Assembly: GCA_900547095.1 (NCBI GenBank)
Contig: URFG01000002.1
Span: 149,944-213,943 of the forward strand
Reading direction: 5' to 3'
DNA length: 64,000 nucleotides
DNA from: an uncultured Oscillospiraceae bacterium
Lineage (GTDB): Bacteria; Bacillota; Clostridia; Oscillospirales; Acutalibacteraceae
How positions within the stretch are numbered: the first letter of the stretch is position 1; each line of letters opens with the position of its first letter. The position numbers and the translations under genes were made by a program. The notes below the pieces were generated by a model. That model searched no databases and had not been told where the DNA came from. It saw only the letters and a program-made list of their open reading frames with translations. Of the stretch, positions 41,627 to 51,162 are shown piece by piece.

Positions 41627-44203
41627 TTATTTTACCGCGATCTTTAAAATTTCATTATAAGGAACTATTACTAATGCCAAAGCCGCCGCTATTATCAAAT
41701 CTTTGAATTTTAATATTTCAAGACCGAAAACCGCTCCTGCAGGCGTGACGCAAAGAAATACCAGTATAAATACAGCAAGCAGGGAAGTTAAAAGCATAAA
41801 TTCATTTGAAACGGGTGAAAGCTTAAAAATCGATTTTGAACTTCTTAAACAATAAGAATGGATTATCTGAACAAGACCGAGAGTTAAAAACAGCATTGCA
41901 GAGGCGTAATCTTTGCCGCCGTCTAATCCTATTTTATAGGATATAAAAGAAAGCACGGTAATAAACAGCATATCCGTCATCATTTTAATTAAGATGTTTT
42001 TATTAAACAACCTTTGCTTTGAGCCTTTACCGATTTTTCCGCTTTCATATTCCATACTAAGAGAGATTGCAGGCGTGCAATCTGTTAAAAGATTTATCCA
42101 CAAAAGCTGTACGCAGGAAAGGGGAGGAAATCTGAAAGCCAAAAGACCAATAAGATAAATAAAAATTTCCGCAAAATTGCAGCTTAAAAGATATCTTACA
42201 CATTTTTGAATGTTTGCAAAAATCGAAGAGCTTTCTTTTATAGCAGAAAGAAGACTTGAAAGATTAAAGTGCTCATCAATAATATCTGCGCTGCCTTTTG
42301 CTACATCCGAGCCGTTGTTTCCCATTACACAGCCGATATCCGCTTCCGTAAGCACGGAAGAATCACTGATGCTGTCGCCTGTGACCGCTACACATTCTCC
42401 TTTTTTCTTTAAAGCCTCGACTATTCTTAATTTTTGGTCGGAAGAAATTCTTGCGAAAACGCTGATATCTCCTATTCTTTCATAAAGTTCTTCGTCTGAT
42501 AAAGCGTCAATTTCCGCTCCCGTAACAGCTATTGTGCCGTCTTTTAAAATGCCTATTCTTCTTGCTACGGCTTTTGCGGTAGTGATATTGTCTCCCGTTA
42601 TCATAAGAGTTTTAATTCCGGCATTTGTCAGCTCTCCGATACTCTGCACCGCGTCAGATCTCGGCGGATCTTCAAGACCTATGAGTCCTACAAATATCAT
42701 ATCTGTTTCAATTTCATCGGCATTCGGATTAGCGGGAATTTCGGGGAGCTGTTTTATAGCTATTCCAACTACCCGAAGAGAGTCCTCGGCAAATTTCTCG
42801 TTTTCCTTTAATATCTCTTCCGCGCCGATATTTCCGCAGATCTCTGCTATTATTTCGGGTGCGCCCTTTGTTATGGCTACAGGCTGACCGTTTATCATAT
42901 TAACACTTGTCATTGTCTTTCTGTCGCTGTCAAAAGGAATTGTGCAAAGCCTCGGATAAATAGCCTCTATATCGGTTTTGGTTTCGTTATTTATTTCGTT
43001 GCAGGCTTTCTCGATAGCCGATTCTGTGGGATCGTTTTCAAGAGTGGAGCAGGCGGCAGCAAGCTTTAAAACCATTGAAGATTTAGCATTAATTTCGGAA
43101 TTTTTAAGTATTGTCGTTTCGTTGCCGTTAAAAATCTTTACGGCAGTCATACTGTTGTGCGTTAAAATTCCGGTTTTATCCGCGCAAAGCACGGAGATAT
43201 CTCCGAGCTTTTCTAAAGCTTTGATTTTTTTAACGATTATTCCGTTTTTAACAAGTCTTTCAAGAGATAAAGCGACTGTTATTGCTGCGATGGCCGGCAA
43301 ACCTTCGGGAATTGCCGCAACTGCTAATGCGGCGGAATTTAAAAATGTTTTAATAGTAAGATAAGCAAAGCCCTCGCCAGGTGAGCTGTTGATAGTAAAT
43401 AAAAATTCTATAACAAAAACTATCGAGCAAATTATAAGAATAATAATATTGGCGGTTTTGCCGGTATAAAGCAGAGAATCCTGCAGAGGAATAGAAGTTT
43501 TCGCAGATTGCCTTTCAAGTGAATCCGATCTTCCTGTTTCGGTATTTATCCCTGTTTCCACAACTACTGCTTTTGCGCTTCCGTGGATAACATTGGTGCC
43601 TGAATAGAGCATATTTTTTCTCTGCGCAATAGGAGTGATATCAGGGAATAATTCGTCGGCCGTTTTATCCGCAGGAATGCTGTCGCCGGTAATTTTCTGC
43701 TGATTGCATCTTAAGGATACAGATTCAATAATCCTTGCGTCTGCTGCGATATAATCGCCCTCTTCAAGCAAAAGAATATCACCGGGTACAAGCTCCGAAG
43801 AATAAACGGATTTTTTAATGCCGTCTCTCAAAACATTTACTTTAGGATCTGTTGCGGATTTAAGACGTTCCAAAGCAGATCTTCCGCGGCTTTGAAAAAA
43901 TGCGGAAATAAGAGCATTAAGAATAACGATCGCTATTATAAGCAGAGGAGAGAAAATATCATTGCTTTTATAATAAACAGAAAAGGCAAACGAAATTATC
44001 GCCACCGCAAATAAAATATAGACAAATCTGTTGTTAAGCTGTTTTAAAAACTCTTTTAAAAAGAATTTTTTGTTTTCGTTATTTATGATGTTTTTTCCGT
44101 ATTCCGATATTCTTTCCGTGGCCGTTCCGTTTGACAGACCGCTGTCCTTATCGGTTTTTAATTCGTTTAATACCTCTTGAACAGAAGAGTTATGCCAAAT
44201 CAT
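41627..44203 (-). CDS. P2A-like cation-transporting ATPase with altered catalytic motifs
   Basis: An 858-residue P-type ATPase with an N-terminal cation-ATPase domain and 8-10 membrane helices. AIPEGLP near residue 298 and LWINLLTDCTPA near 700 resemble the Ca2+ site of SERCA/PMCA pumps. The phosphorylated Asp is kept (DKTG, residues 342-345) and KGAPE near 446 binds ATP, but three invariant motifs differ: TGES is TGDS (172-175), DKTGTLT is DKTGILT (Ile346) and TGDGVND is TGDSISD (608-614). Transport activity is therefore uncertain. Possible substrates are Ca2+ or Mn2+. It lies between trmO and purB on one strand. Confidence 0.85.
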   Translation of the reverse strand: MIWHNSSVQEVLNELKTDKDSGLSNGTATERISEYGKNIINNENKKFFLKEFLKQLNNRFVYILFAVAIISFAFSVYYKSNDIFSPLLIIAIVILNALISAFFQSRGRSALERLKSATDPKVNVLRDGIKKSVYSSELVPGDILLLEEGDYIAADARIIESVSLRCNQQKITGDSIPADKTADELFPDITPIAQRKNMLYSGTNVIHGSAKAVVVETGINTETGRSDSLERQSAKTSIPLQDSLLYTGKTANIIILIICSIVFVIEFLFTINSSPGEGFAYLTIKTFLNSAALAVAAIPEGLPAIAAITVALSLERLVKNGIIVKKIKALEKLGDISVLCADKTGILTHNSMTAVKIFNGNETTILKNSEINAKSSMVLKLAAACSTLENDPTESAIEKACNEINNETKTDIEAIYPRLCTIPFDSDRKTMTSVNMINGQPVAITKGAPEIIAEICGNIGAEEILKENEKFAEDSLRVVGIAIKQLPEIPANPNADEIETDMIFVGLIGLEDPPRSDAVQSIGELTNAGIKTLMITGDNITTAKAVARRIGILKDGTIAVTGAEIDALSDEELYERIGDISVFARISSDQKLRIVEALKKKGECVAVTGDSISDSSVLTEADIGCVMGNNGSDVAKGSADIIDEHFNLSSLLSAIKESSSIFANIQKCVRYLLSCNFAEIFIYLIGLLAFRFPPLSCVQLLWINLLTDCTPAISLSMEYESGKIGKGSKQRLFNKNILIKMMTDMLFITVLSFISYKIGLDGGKDYASAMLFLTLGLVQIIHSYCLRSSKSIFKLSPVSNEFMLLTSLLAVFILVFLCVTPAGAVFGLEILKFKDLIIAAALALVIVPYNEILKIAVK

Positions 44204-44225
44204 AATGCTTTACTCCTTTTATAGA

Positions 44226-45662
44226 TCAAACCGAAAGTTCGCTTTTAATATCTTCAGAATAATACTTTTTAATAATTGGATCGGCATATTTTTTATTGAA
44301 ATTTTCAATTTGCGAAACACATCTGCCGATATATTTTTCAGGTTTTAATTCGCTTAAAATTTCCTCTTTGTTAAGAGGTATACGCTCGTCGGAGGCTATA
44401 AGATCAATAAGGTTATTAGGCTTTCCGTTCATTTTAACATCAAGTGCAGCTTTGTGGGAATGAACTCTTATAATTTCGTGAATTTCCTGGCGGTCACAGC
44501 CTCTTTTTACAGATTCCATCATAATGTTTTCGGTAGCCATAAAGGGCAGCTTTTCCATTACTCTCTTTTCAATTACTTTATCGTAAACGACTATTGAATC
44601 GGTAACATTTATACAGATATTCAGCACCGCGTCAAGCGCTAAAAATGCTTCGCTCACTGCAATTCTTTTGTTGGCGCTGTCGTCAAGAGTTCTCTCAAGC
44701 CACTGAGTGGAGGAGGTGAATGCAGGATTTAAAAGATCGCAGATTATATATCTCGATAGTGCACATATTCTTTCACAGCGCATAGGATTTCTTTTATAGG
44801 GCATAGCGGAGGAGCCTATCTGATTTTTGCCGAAAGGTTCTTCCATTTCTTCGAACGACTGCAAAAGGCGCATATCGTTTGCAAATTTATATGCGCTCTG
44901 TGCGGCGCCAGCAAGCGCGCTTAAGCAATAATAATCGGTTTTTCTCGAATAGGTTTGTCCGGAAACAGGCACGCATTCTTCAAATCCGAGATAGGAGGCT
45001 ATAAGCTTTTCAAGCTTTTCCACCTTCTGCTCGTCGCCGTTATAAAGCTCCATAAAGCTTGCCTGAGTTCCCGTAGTTCCTTTAGAACCAAGGAGCTTTA
45101 AAGAATCAAGCTGAAATTCAAGATTTTTTATATCGTTTATAAAATCGTTGGACCAAAGAGTAGCCCTTTTGCCGACCGTTGTGAGCTGAGCCGGCTGAAG
45201 ATGAGTGTAAGCAAGGCAGGGAAGTGCCTTATATTTTTCTGAAAAATCCCTTAAGTTTTTAACTACCTTTGCGGTCTTTTTTATGATAAGCTCCAAGGCG
45301 TTTTTCATAATGATAATATCGGTATTATCGCCGACATAACAGCTTGTGGCTCCAAGGTGGATTATCGGCTCCGCTTTGGGACACTGAACGCCGTAAGCGT
45401 AAACATGGCTCATAACATCGTGCCTTACTTCTTTTTCTCTTTTTTCGGCAACCTCGTAATTTATATTATCCGCATTTTCTTCAAGCTCTTTTATCTGCTC
45501 GTCTGTTATATCAAGACCTGTTTCCTTTTCTGCTTTAGCTAAAGCTATCCAAAGCTTCCTCCAGGTTCTGAATTTAAAATTCTGCGAAAACAAATACTGC
45601 ATTTCACTGCTAGCGTATCTCGTCGATAAAGGTGAAATATAAGAATCGTAATTTTTATCCAT
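44226..45662 (-). CDS. purB: Adenylosuccinate lyase
   Basis: A 478-residue fumarase-superfamily lyase. The signature loop SSAMPYKRNPMRCE near residue 284 is clear, and TSCYVGDN near 110 and AYTHLQPAQLTTVGKR near 157 supply the other active-site segments. It acts twice in purine synthesis, releasing fumarate. I use the ATG at 45662, with TATGGAG 6 bases upstream; the open frame runs 20 codons further without a site. Its promoter is about 35 bases upstream. Length and motifs fit the clostridial, longer-type PurB. Confidence 0.93.
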   Translation of the reverse strand: MDKNYDSYISPLSTRYASSEMQYLFSQNFKFRTWRKLWIALAKAEKETGLDITDEQIKELEENADNINYEVAEKREKEVRHDVMSHVYAYGVQCPKAEPIIHLGATSCYVGDNTDIIIMKNALELIIKKTAKVVKNLRDFSEKYKALPCLAYTHLQPAQLTTVGKRATLWSNDFINDIKNLEFQLDSLKLLGSKGTTGTQASFMELYNGDEQKVEKLEKLIASYLGFEECVPVSGQTYSRKTDYYCLSALAGAAQSAYKFANDMRLLQSFEEMEEPFGKNQIGSSAMPYKRNPMRCERICALSRYIICDLLNPAFTSSTQWLERTLDDSANKRIAVSEAFLALDAVLNICINVTDSIVVYDKVIEKRVMEKLPFMATENIMMESVKRGCDRQEIHEIIRVHSHKAALDVKMNGKPNNLIDLIASDERIPLNKEEILSELKPEKYIGRCVSQIENFNKKYADPIIKKYYSEDIKSELSV

Positions 45663-45693
45663 AATTATCTCCATATTATAAGTTAATATTATT

Positions 45694-45722
45694 ATTTTAA
45701 CATTATCGGTAATTTTTGTCAA
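45694..45722 (-). promoter_or_regulatory. Promoter of purB
   Basis: On the minus strand TTGACA, 17 bases, TAAAAT, just upstream of purB. It is back-to-back with the nusB promoter. Confidence 0.85.
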
Positions 45723-45751
45723 TGACAGTAAAATTAAGCCTTAATTTATTC

Positions 45752-45780
45752 TTGAATTATAAAGCGATGTGTAGTATAAT
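45752..45780 (+). promoter_or_regulatory. Promoter of the nusB cluster
   Basis: TTGAAT, 17 bases, TATAAT, 32 bases before nusB. No further convincing promoter was found down to tyrS, so this may drive the whole cluster. Confidence 0.85.
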
Positions 45781-45812
45781 TTATTATGTATTATTATGAA
45801 AGCAGGTGCCGA

Positions 45813-46208
45813 ATGAACAGAAAGCATGCAAGAGAAGAAGCTTTTATTCTTATTTTTGAAAAATGCTTTAATGTTGATCCTTGCGATGAAATATTAAAGC
45901 TTGCTGAGCAGGTCCGCGATTTTGAGGCGGACACTTATATTGAAAATGTTTTTAAAGGTGTTTATGATAACCTTGATTTGATTGACGGGATTATTTCCGA
46001 ATATTCAAAAGGTTGGTCTTTAAAAAGAATTTCAAAAACTTCTTTATCGGTTTTAAGACTTGCAATATATGAAATTAAATTTGTGGAGTCTATTCCGGAA
46101 GCTGTTTCAATAAACGAAGCCGTTGAGCTTTGCAAAAAATACGCTACGACTGACGACTCTGCTTTTGTAAACGGTATACTTTCTTCCGTGGTAAAAGCCG
46201 ATGCCTGA
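45813..46208 (+). CDS. nusB: Transcription antitermination protein NusB
   Basis: A 131-residue all-helical protein. It starts MNRKHAREEAFILIFE and has LKRISKTSLSVLRLAIYEI near residue 71 and SINEAVELCKKYATTDDSAFVNGIL near 100, the NusB signatures. It binds boxA RNA with NusE during rRNA transcription. The ATG at 45813 has AGGTG 4 bases before it; an earlier in-frame ATG nine codons upstream has none. It overlaps xseA by 8 bases. Confidence 0.92.
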   Translation: MNRKHAREEAFILIFEKCFNVDPCDEILKLAEQVRDFEADTYIENVFKGVYDNLDLIDGIISEYSKGWSLKRISKTSLSVLRLAIYEIKFVESIPEAVSINEAVELCKKYATTDDSAFVNGILSSVVKADA

Positions 46209-47409
46209 GCCGATTTCGGTTGCCGCGCTCAATCTTTATGTTAAATCCCTGCTTGAGGGCGATGAAAAACTTTCTTATATCGCCGTTAAAGGAGAGATCT
46301 CCAATTTTAAAACACATTTTGCAAGCGGTCATTGGTACTTTACTTTAAAAGATTCCGCGAGCGCCGTAAAATGCGTTATGTTCCGCGGAGCAAACAGCAA
46401 AGTTCGCTTTGAAGTGAAAGACGGAACAGAGGTTTTGGTTTTCGGAAGAGTTTCACTTTACGAAAAAGACGGAAGCTTTCAGCTTTACGCTGATGATATG
46501 AAACTCAGCGGAAGCGGAGATATTTCTCTTAGATTCAATCTTTTAAAAGAAAAGCTTGAAAAAGAGGGGCTGTTTGATCAGTCGGAGAAAAGGAAACTTC
46601 CGCGGTTTCCGAAGAAAATTGCGGTCGTTACTTCCATAGGCGGAGCGGCTGTAAGAGATATTTTAAATATTTTAAACAGAAGATATCCTTTATGCGAGGT
46701 CCTGCTTTGCCCGGTATCGGTTCAGGGCGAAAATGCCGCAAGAGAAATAACTGATATGCTCAATAAGATTTATGAGCAAGATGGTATCGATGTAATTATC
46801 ATCGGCAGAGGCGGAGGCAGTGCAGAGGACCTTGACGCATTTAACAACGAGGCGCTGGCACGAAAAGTTTATGAATCTCCCGTTCCGATAATTTCCGCAG
46901 TAGGCCACGAAACGGATTTTACTATCTGCGATTTCACAGCCGATTTAAGAGCGCCGACTCCTTCTGCCGCAGCAGAGCTTGCAGTGCCAGATATTTTTGA
47001 GATTAAAGAAAAAATCAAGAAAACTGATATTATGCTTTATAAGGCTTTACGGTCTTCCTATGAAATATCAAATTCAAGATTTCTTCTTTGCGATAAAAGC
47101 TTTAAGGATTTTGGAAAAAAGGCATTTTCCGATAAAATGCAAAGGCTCGATAATGCCTGTGAAAGCTTACTTAATAAAATATCGGATAAACTTACAAAAT
47201 CTCAGTCTGACCTATCTTTATCTATCGCCAAATTAGACTCTTTAAGTCCTTTAAAAACGCTTAGCCGTGGATTTTCAATTGCGCTTAAAGGCGAGAAAAA
47301 GGTCACTTCTGTAAACGATATTACACAAAATGACGAAATTAAGGTTCTATTTTCCGACGGCGAGGCAAACTGCACAGTGAATTCTTTAAGAGAAAGGAAT
47401 TTAAAATGA
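46201..47409 (+). CDS. xseA: Exodeoxyribonuclease VII large subunit
   Basis: A 402-residue protein. The N-terminal OB fold covers residues 1-100 (GHWYFTLKDSASAVKCVMF). The catalytic core has PKKIAVVTSIGGAAVRDILNIL near residue 140, GRGGGSAEDLDAFN near 202 and SAVGHETDFTICDFTADLRAPTPSAAAEL near 235. It degrades single-stranded DNA to acid-soluble oligonucleotides with XseB. Its start lies within the end of nusB, and xseB overlaps by 4 bases. Confidence 0.94.
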   Translation: MPEPISVAALNLYVKSLLEGDEKLSYIAVKGEISNFKTHFASGHWYFTLKDSASAVKCVMFRGANSKVRFEVKDGTEVLVFGRVSLYEKDGSFQLYADDMKLSGSGDISLRFNLLKEKLEKEGLFDQSEKRKLPRFPKKIAVVTSIGGAAVRDILNILNRRYPLCEVLLCPVSVQGENAAREITDMLNKIYEQDGIDVIIIGRGGGSAEDLDAFNNEALARKVYESPVPIISAVGHETDFTICDFTADLRAPTPSAAAELAVPDIFEIKEKIKKTDIMLYKALRSSYEISNSRFLLCDKSFKDFGKKAFSDKMQRLDNACESLLNKISDKLTKSQSDLSLSIAKLDSLSPLKTLSRGFSIALKGEKKVTSVNDITQNDEIKVLFSDGEANCTVNSLRERNLK

Positions 47410-47621
47410 AAGAAAATATTTCATTTGAAGAGGCTCTCGAAAAACTTGAAAAAATTTCAGAACAGCTAAACGATCCTGGAACTCCTCTTGAAAAATCAAT
47501 AGAATTGTTTGAAGAGGGCATGAAGTATTCTAAAAAATGCTCTGAAATTTTAGATAACGCAAAACAAAAAATAACACAGCTGTCGGACACAGGCAGTATA
47601 AACGGAGAAAATAATGATTGA
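47406..47621 (+). CDS. xseB: Exodeoxyribonuclease VII small subunit
   Basis: A 71-residue helical protein of the usual XseB size: SFEEALEKLEKISEQLNDPG followed by LEKSIELFEEGMKYSKKCSEIL. It forms a heteromer with XseA and stabilises the nuclease. It overlaps xseA and ispA by 4 and 8 bases, keeping the order found in many clostridia. Confidence 0.92.
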   Translation: MKENISFEEALEKLEKISEQLNDPGTPLEKSIELFEEGMKYSKKCSEILDNAKQKITQLSDTGSINGENND

Positions 47622-48489
47622 AACGATTATAAACGATTATCAGGTCAAAATCAATTCAAGGCTTGATATGCTTTCCGCTTTGAGCGGTCAGCATTACGAT
47701 ATTGTATCAAAAGCGGTAAGGCACAGTCTGCTTTCGGGCGGAAAAAGAATAAGACCTATTATTCTGCTTGAATTTTATAAGCTTTTCGGCGGTGATGACG
47801 ATTGCGCTTATAATTTTGCCTGCGCTATAGAAATGATACATACATATTCTTTAATTCACGATGATTTGCCTTGTATGGACGACGACGATATGCGCAGAGG
47901 CAAGCCTGCCTGCCATAAAGAATTCGGCGAGGATATCGCGCTTTTGGCTGGCGATGCGCTTTTGACCGACGCATTCGGGGTTGCATCAAAAACTCTTGGA
48001 ATTGACCCCGAAAGAATTGTTAGAGCGATTTCTTATTTTTCCGCCGCCGCAGGAACTTCCGGTATGGTGGGAGGACAGGTAATAGACCTTAAAAACGAAG
48101 ACCGCGAAGATTATAATCTGATTTACCAGATGTATTCCCTTAAAACTTCCGGACTTATTAAGGCCGCCGCAGTTTGCGGAGCAATTCTTGCCGGAGCTGA
48201 CGACGAGCAAATTAATCTTTGCGAAAAATACGGCGAAAATGTCGGAATAGCTTTTCAGATAATCGATGATTTTCTCGACCTTAATTCAAATGAAGAAGAC
48301 CTTGGCAAGCCTACGGGCAGCGATGAGAAAAACGATAAAAAAACTCTTATAAAAGTTCTCGGCGAAGATAAGGCAAGAGAGCTTGCAGAAAATCTCACAG
48401 CCGAGGCGGAAACCATTCTCGATATGATAAATCCCGAATGTGAAACTTTAAAAGGCCTTACACAGTATCTTTTAAGAAGAAAGTTTTAA
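47614..48489 (+). CDS. ispA: Farnesyl/geranylgeranyl diphosphate synthase
   Basis: A 291-residue short-chain polyprenyl synthase. GGKRIRPIILLE near residue 43, the first Asp-rich motif DDLPCMDDDDMRRGKP near 85, GDALLTDAF near 110 and the second motif FQIIDDFLDLN near 214 are present. It condenses IPP with allylic primers to make C15 or C20 diphosphates for quinones, undecaprenol or similar. It is followed 15 bases later by dxs, so isoprenoid genes are joined in this cluster. Confidence 0.92.
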   Translation: MIETIINDYQVKINSRLDMLSALSGQHYDIVSKAVRHSLLSGGKRIRPIILLEFYKLFGGDDDCAYNFACAIEMIHTYSLIHDDLPCMDDDDMRRGKPACHKEFGEDIALLAGDALLTDAFGVASKTLGIDPERIVRAISYFSAAAGTSGMVGGQVIDLKNEDREDYNLIYQMYSLKTSGLIKAAAVCGAILAGADDEQINLCEKYGENVGIAFQIIDDFLDLNSNEEDLGKPTGSDEKNDKKTLIKVLGEDKARELAENLTAEAETILDMINPECETLKGLTQYLLRRKF

Positions 48490-48504
48490 AGGAATGTTTA
48501 CCCT

Positions 48505-50331
48505 TTGAATTACAAAATTTTAAAAAACATTAAATCTCCGGATGATGTTAAAAAGCTTAATAAATTTGAGCTGACCGAGCTTTGCGATGAAATAAGAACG
48601 GAAATTATTTCCACTGTTTCGAAAAACGGGGGACATCTCGCTTCAAACTTAGGAGCAGTTGAACTTACCGTTGCTTTGCACCGCGTGTTTTCTTCTCCTG
48701 ACGACGCTATAATATTCGATGTCGGTCATCAGTGTTATGCACATAAGCTTATAACAGGCAGATTTGAAAGCTTTTCTTCAATCAGAAAATCGGGAGGTAT
48801 TTCCGGATTTATGAGGCCGCAGGAAAGTGAGTATGACCCTGTTGTCACAGGTCACAGCAGTAATTCGATATCCGCGGCTTACGGAATTTTTAAAGCGAAA
48901 AAGCTTTTGGGCGATCCGTCAACAGCTGTCGCTGTAATAGGCGACGGCGCTATGACGGGCGGAATGGCTTACGAGGCTATAAATAACGCGGGCGCTGCTA
49001 AGGGAAATTTTATCGTTGTTTTAAACGATAATAAAATGTCGATTTCAAAAAACGTCGGAGCAATGTCACGCTGTTTTACAAGACTTCGCAACAAGCCCTC
49101 TTATCACACCTTTAAAACTTCTTTTTCAAATTTTCTGCTTAAATTGCCTTTCGGCAAACATATCCTTAATTTCCTTTATAGAATAAAAAAGGGAATTAAA
49201 ACGCTGGTTTATCACGATAATATTTTCACAAGTCTTGGATTTAATTATCTCGGCCCTGTCGACGGTCACAATATCAAAGCAATGGAAGAGCTTTTTTTGG
49301 TTGCAAAATCTTATGACAGACCGTCTGTCGTTCATGTAGTAACAAAAAAAGGAAAGGGTTATATTTACGCAGAAACAAAGCCTAAAAACTATCATGGTGT
49401 ATCACCGTTTGTAATAGGCGACGGTTTATCGGAAGAAAAGAAAAAAGATTATTCCCAGATAGCCGGCGAAACCCTTTGCAGGCTTGCTAAAAGCAATAAT
49501 AAAATTTGCGCCGTGACAGCCGCTATGACTGAAGGGACAGGTCTTACCGGGTTTTCAAAATCATTTAAAGACAGATTTTTTGATGTGGGTATTGCCGAAG
49601 AACACGGAGTAACATTCTGTGCAGGACTAAAAAAAGGAGGAATGATACCGTTTTTTGCGGTTTATTCCACTTTTCTGCAAAGAGGTTACGATCAGATACT
49701 TCACGACGCCGCAATAGCGAATATTCCTATAAAACTGCTTGTTGACAGAGCGGGAATCGTCGGAGAAGACGGGGAAACTCATCAGGGCGTGTTTGACGCG
49801 GCGTTTTTAAGCGAAATTCCGAATATGAATGTTTATTCGCCCTCAAGCTATAAAGAGCTTGATTACAGAATTGAGGAAACTTCAAAAAATTCCGAGCTTT
49901 GCGCCATAAGATACCCGAAAGGTTACAGCACAGAAGAATATAATTTCGACTTTAGCGCCGATTATACTCTTTTAAAATCCGACAATTCAAAATCTTTGGC
50001 TATAACTTACGGAAGAATATTCAGTCAGGTATATTCGGCTAAAAATAAGATAAATAATTTTGATATTTTAAAGCTTAATAAAATTTATCCTATAAATAAA
50101 GATATCTTTGAGATACTTAATTCTTATAAAAATATTATTTTCTTTGAGGAGGGAATTAAAAGCGGCGGCATAGCCGAGCATATCGGAAGCGGTCTTAACG
50201 AGAGCGGATATAAAGGGAAATATGTTATAAATGCTATCGAAAGCGAATTTATTCCCGCAGGAAAGACTGAAGATATTTTAAAAAAATATCATCTCGATAC
50301 CGAGAGCGTGCTTGAAGCTTTTAAAGCATAA
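48505..50331 (+). CDS. dxs: 1-deoxy-D-xylulose-5-phosphate synthase
   Basis: A 608-residue thiamine-diphosphate enzyme. HQCYAHKLITGR near residue 75 and GDGAMTGGMAYEAINNAG near 148 are the ThDP and Mg sites, VVTKKGKGYIYAET near 278 follows, and FDVGIAEEHGVTFCAG near 355 carries the catalytic Glu. It makes DXP, the first step of the MEP isoprenoid route. The start is a TTG at 48505: GGA of AAAGGA lies about 11 bases upstream and the nearby ATG at 48494 runs into a stop after four codons. It precedes tlyA without a gap. Confidence 0.94.
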   Translation: MNYKILKNIKSPDDVKKLNKFELTELCDEIRTEIISTVSKNGGHLASNLGAVELTVALHRVFSSPDDAIIFDVGHQCYAHKLITGRFESFSSIRKSGGISGFMRPQESEYDPVVTGHSSNSISAAYGIFKAKKLLGDPSTAVAVIGDGAMTGGMAYEAINNAGAAKGNFIVVLNDNKMSISKNVGAMSRCFTRLRNKPSYHTFKTSFSNFLLKLPFGKHILNFLYRIKKGIKTLVYHDNIFTSLGFNYLGPVDGHNIKAMEELFLVAKSYDRPSVVHVVTKKGKGYIYAETKPKNYHGVSPFVIGDGLSEEKKKDYSQIAGETLCRLAKSNNKICAVTAAMTEGTGLTGFSKSFKDRFFDVGIAEEHGVTFCAGLKKGGMIPFFAVYSTFLQRGYDQILHDAAIANIPIKLLVDRAGIVGEDGETHQGVFDAAFLSEIPNMNVYSPSSYKELDYRIEETSKNSELCAIRYPKGYSTEEYNFDFSADYTLLKSDNSKSLAITYGRIFSQVYSAKNKINNFDILKLNKIYPINKDIFEILNSYKNIIFFEEGIKSGGIAEHIGSGLNESGYKGKYVINAIESEFIPAGKTEDILKKYHLDTESVLEAFKA

Positions 50332-51141
50332 ATGCAGAATAAAGAGCGAATAGATATTGTTCTTGTAAATAAAGGTCTTGCACCCTCAAGGGAAAGGGCA
50401 AAAGCTTTGATTATGGAGGGAATAGTATTTGTCAATAATCAGAAATGCGATAAGGCAGGTACAAATGTTAAAGATACCGATATAATCGAAATCAGAGGAA
50501 AAACGCTCAAATTTGTCAGCCGAGGGGGACTTAAGCTTGAAAAAGCGATGAAAAGCTTTGATTTAAGTCTTGATGGGTTTATATGCGCAGATATCGGCGC
50601 TTCCACAGGAGGATTTACCGACTGTATGCTTCAAAGCGGAGCAAAAAAAGTGTATTCTATCGATGTCGGTTACGGTCAGCTTGCCTGGAAATTAAGGACC
50701 GATGAAAGAGTAATAAATCTTGAAAATACGAATTTCAGAAATGTAACAAAAGATCAGATTCCCGATGAGCTTGATTTTGCGAGCGTCGATGTATCTTTTA
50801 TTTCTCTTACACTCATTCTTCCTGTTTTAAGACCGCTTTTAAAAGACGGCGCGAACGCAGTATGCCTTATAAAACCGCAGTTTGAGGCGGGCAAAGAAAA
50901 TGTTGGGAAAAACGGGGTAGTAAGAGAGCGGAGCGTACATATAGCAGTAATAAACAAAATAATGGATTTTGCTTTACTTAACGGTTTTTCCTTTTTGGGT
51001 CTTGATTTTTCACCTGTAAAGGGTCCGAAAGGTAATATCGAATACTTATGTTTGCTGAAAAAATCCGATAATGCGGAAAATTTATGCGATAAAACAGCCG
51101 AAGCGGTTGTAGACGAATCTTATAACACATTAAATACTTAG
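50332..51141 (+). CDS. tlyA: TlyA-family rRNA 2'-O-methyltransferase
   Basis: A 269-residue protein. The N-terminal S4 RNA-binding domain spans residues 5-65 (RIDIVLVNKGLAPSRERAKAL). The FtsJ-like methyltransferase follows, with SRGGLKLEKAMKSF near 63, DIGASTGGFTDCMLQSGAKKV near 84 and DVSFISLTLILPVL near 152. It methylates cytidines in 16S and/or 23S rRNA. Its ATG follows the dxs stop directly. TlyA homologues are also called hemolysins, a name I would not use. Confidence 0.9.
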   Translation: MQNKERIDIVLVNKGLAPSRERAKALIMEGIVFVNNQKCDKAGTNVKDTDIIEIRGKTLKFVSRGGLKLEKAMKSFDLSLDGFICADIGASTGGFTDCMLQSGAKKVYSIDVGYGQLAWKLRTDERVINLENTNFRNVTKDQIPDELDFASVDVSFISLTLILPVLRPLLKDGANAVCLIKPQFEAGKENVGKNGVVRERSVHIAVINKIMDFALLNGFSFLGLDFSPVKGPKGNIEYLCLLKKSDNAENLCDKTAEAVVDESYNTLNT

Positions 51142-51162
51142 TTTTTGAAACGGAGATAGAAA

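Noticed and set aside
42534..43364. Long plus-strand frames opposite the P-type ATPase
   Set aside because: Hydrophobic shadows of the transporter coding region; no start signals.
47986..48210. Minus-strand frame opposite ispA
   Set aside because: Shadow frame within a conserved prenyl synthase.
50332..51141. Hemolysin function for the TlyA-family gene
   Set aside because: The S4 plus FtsJ-type methyltransferase domains point to rRNA methylation; the hemolysin name is historical.
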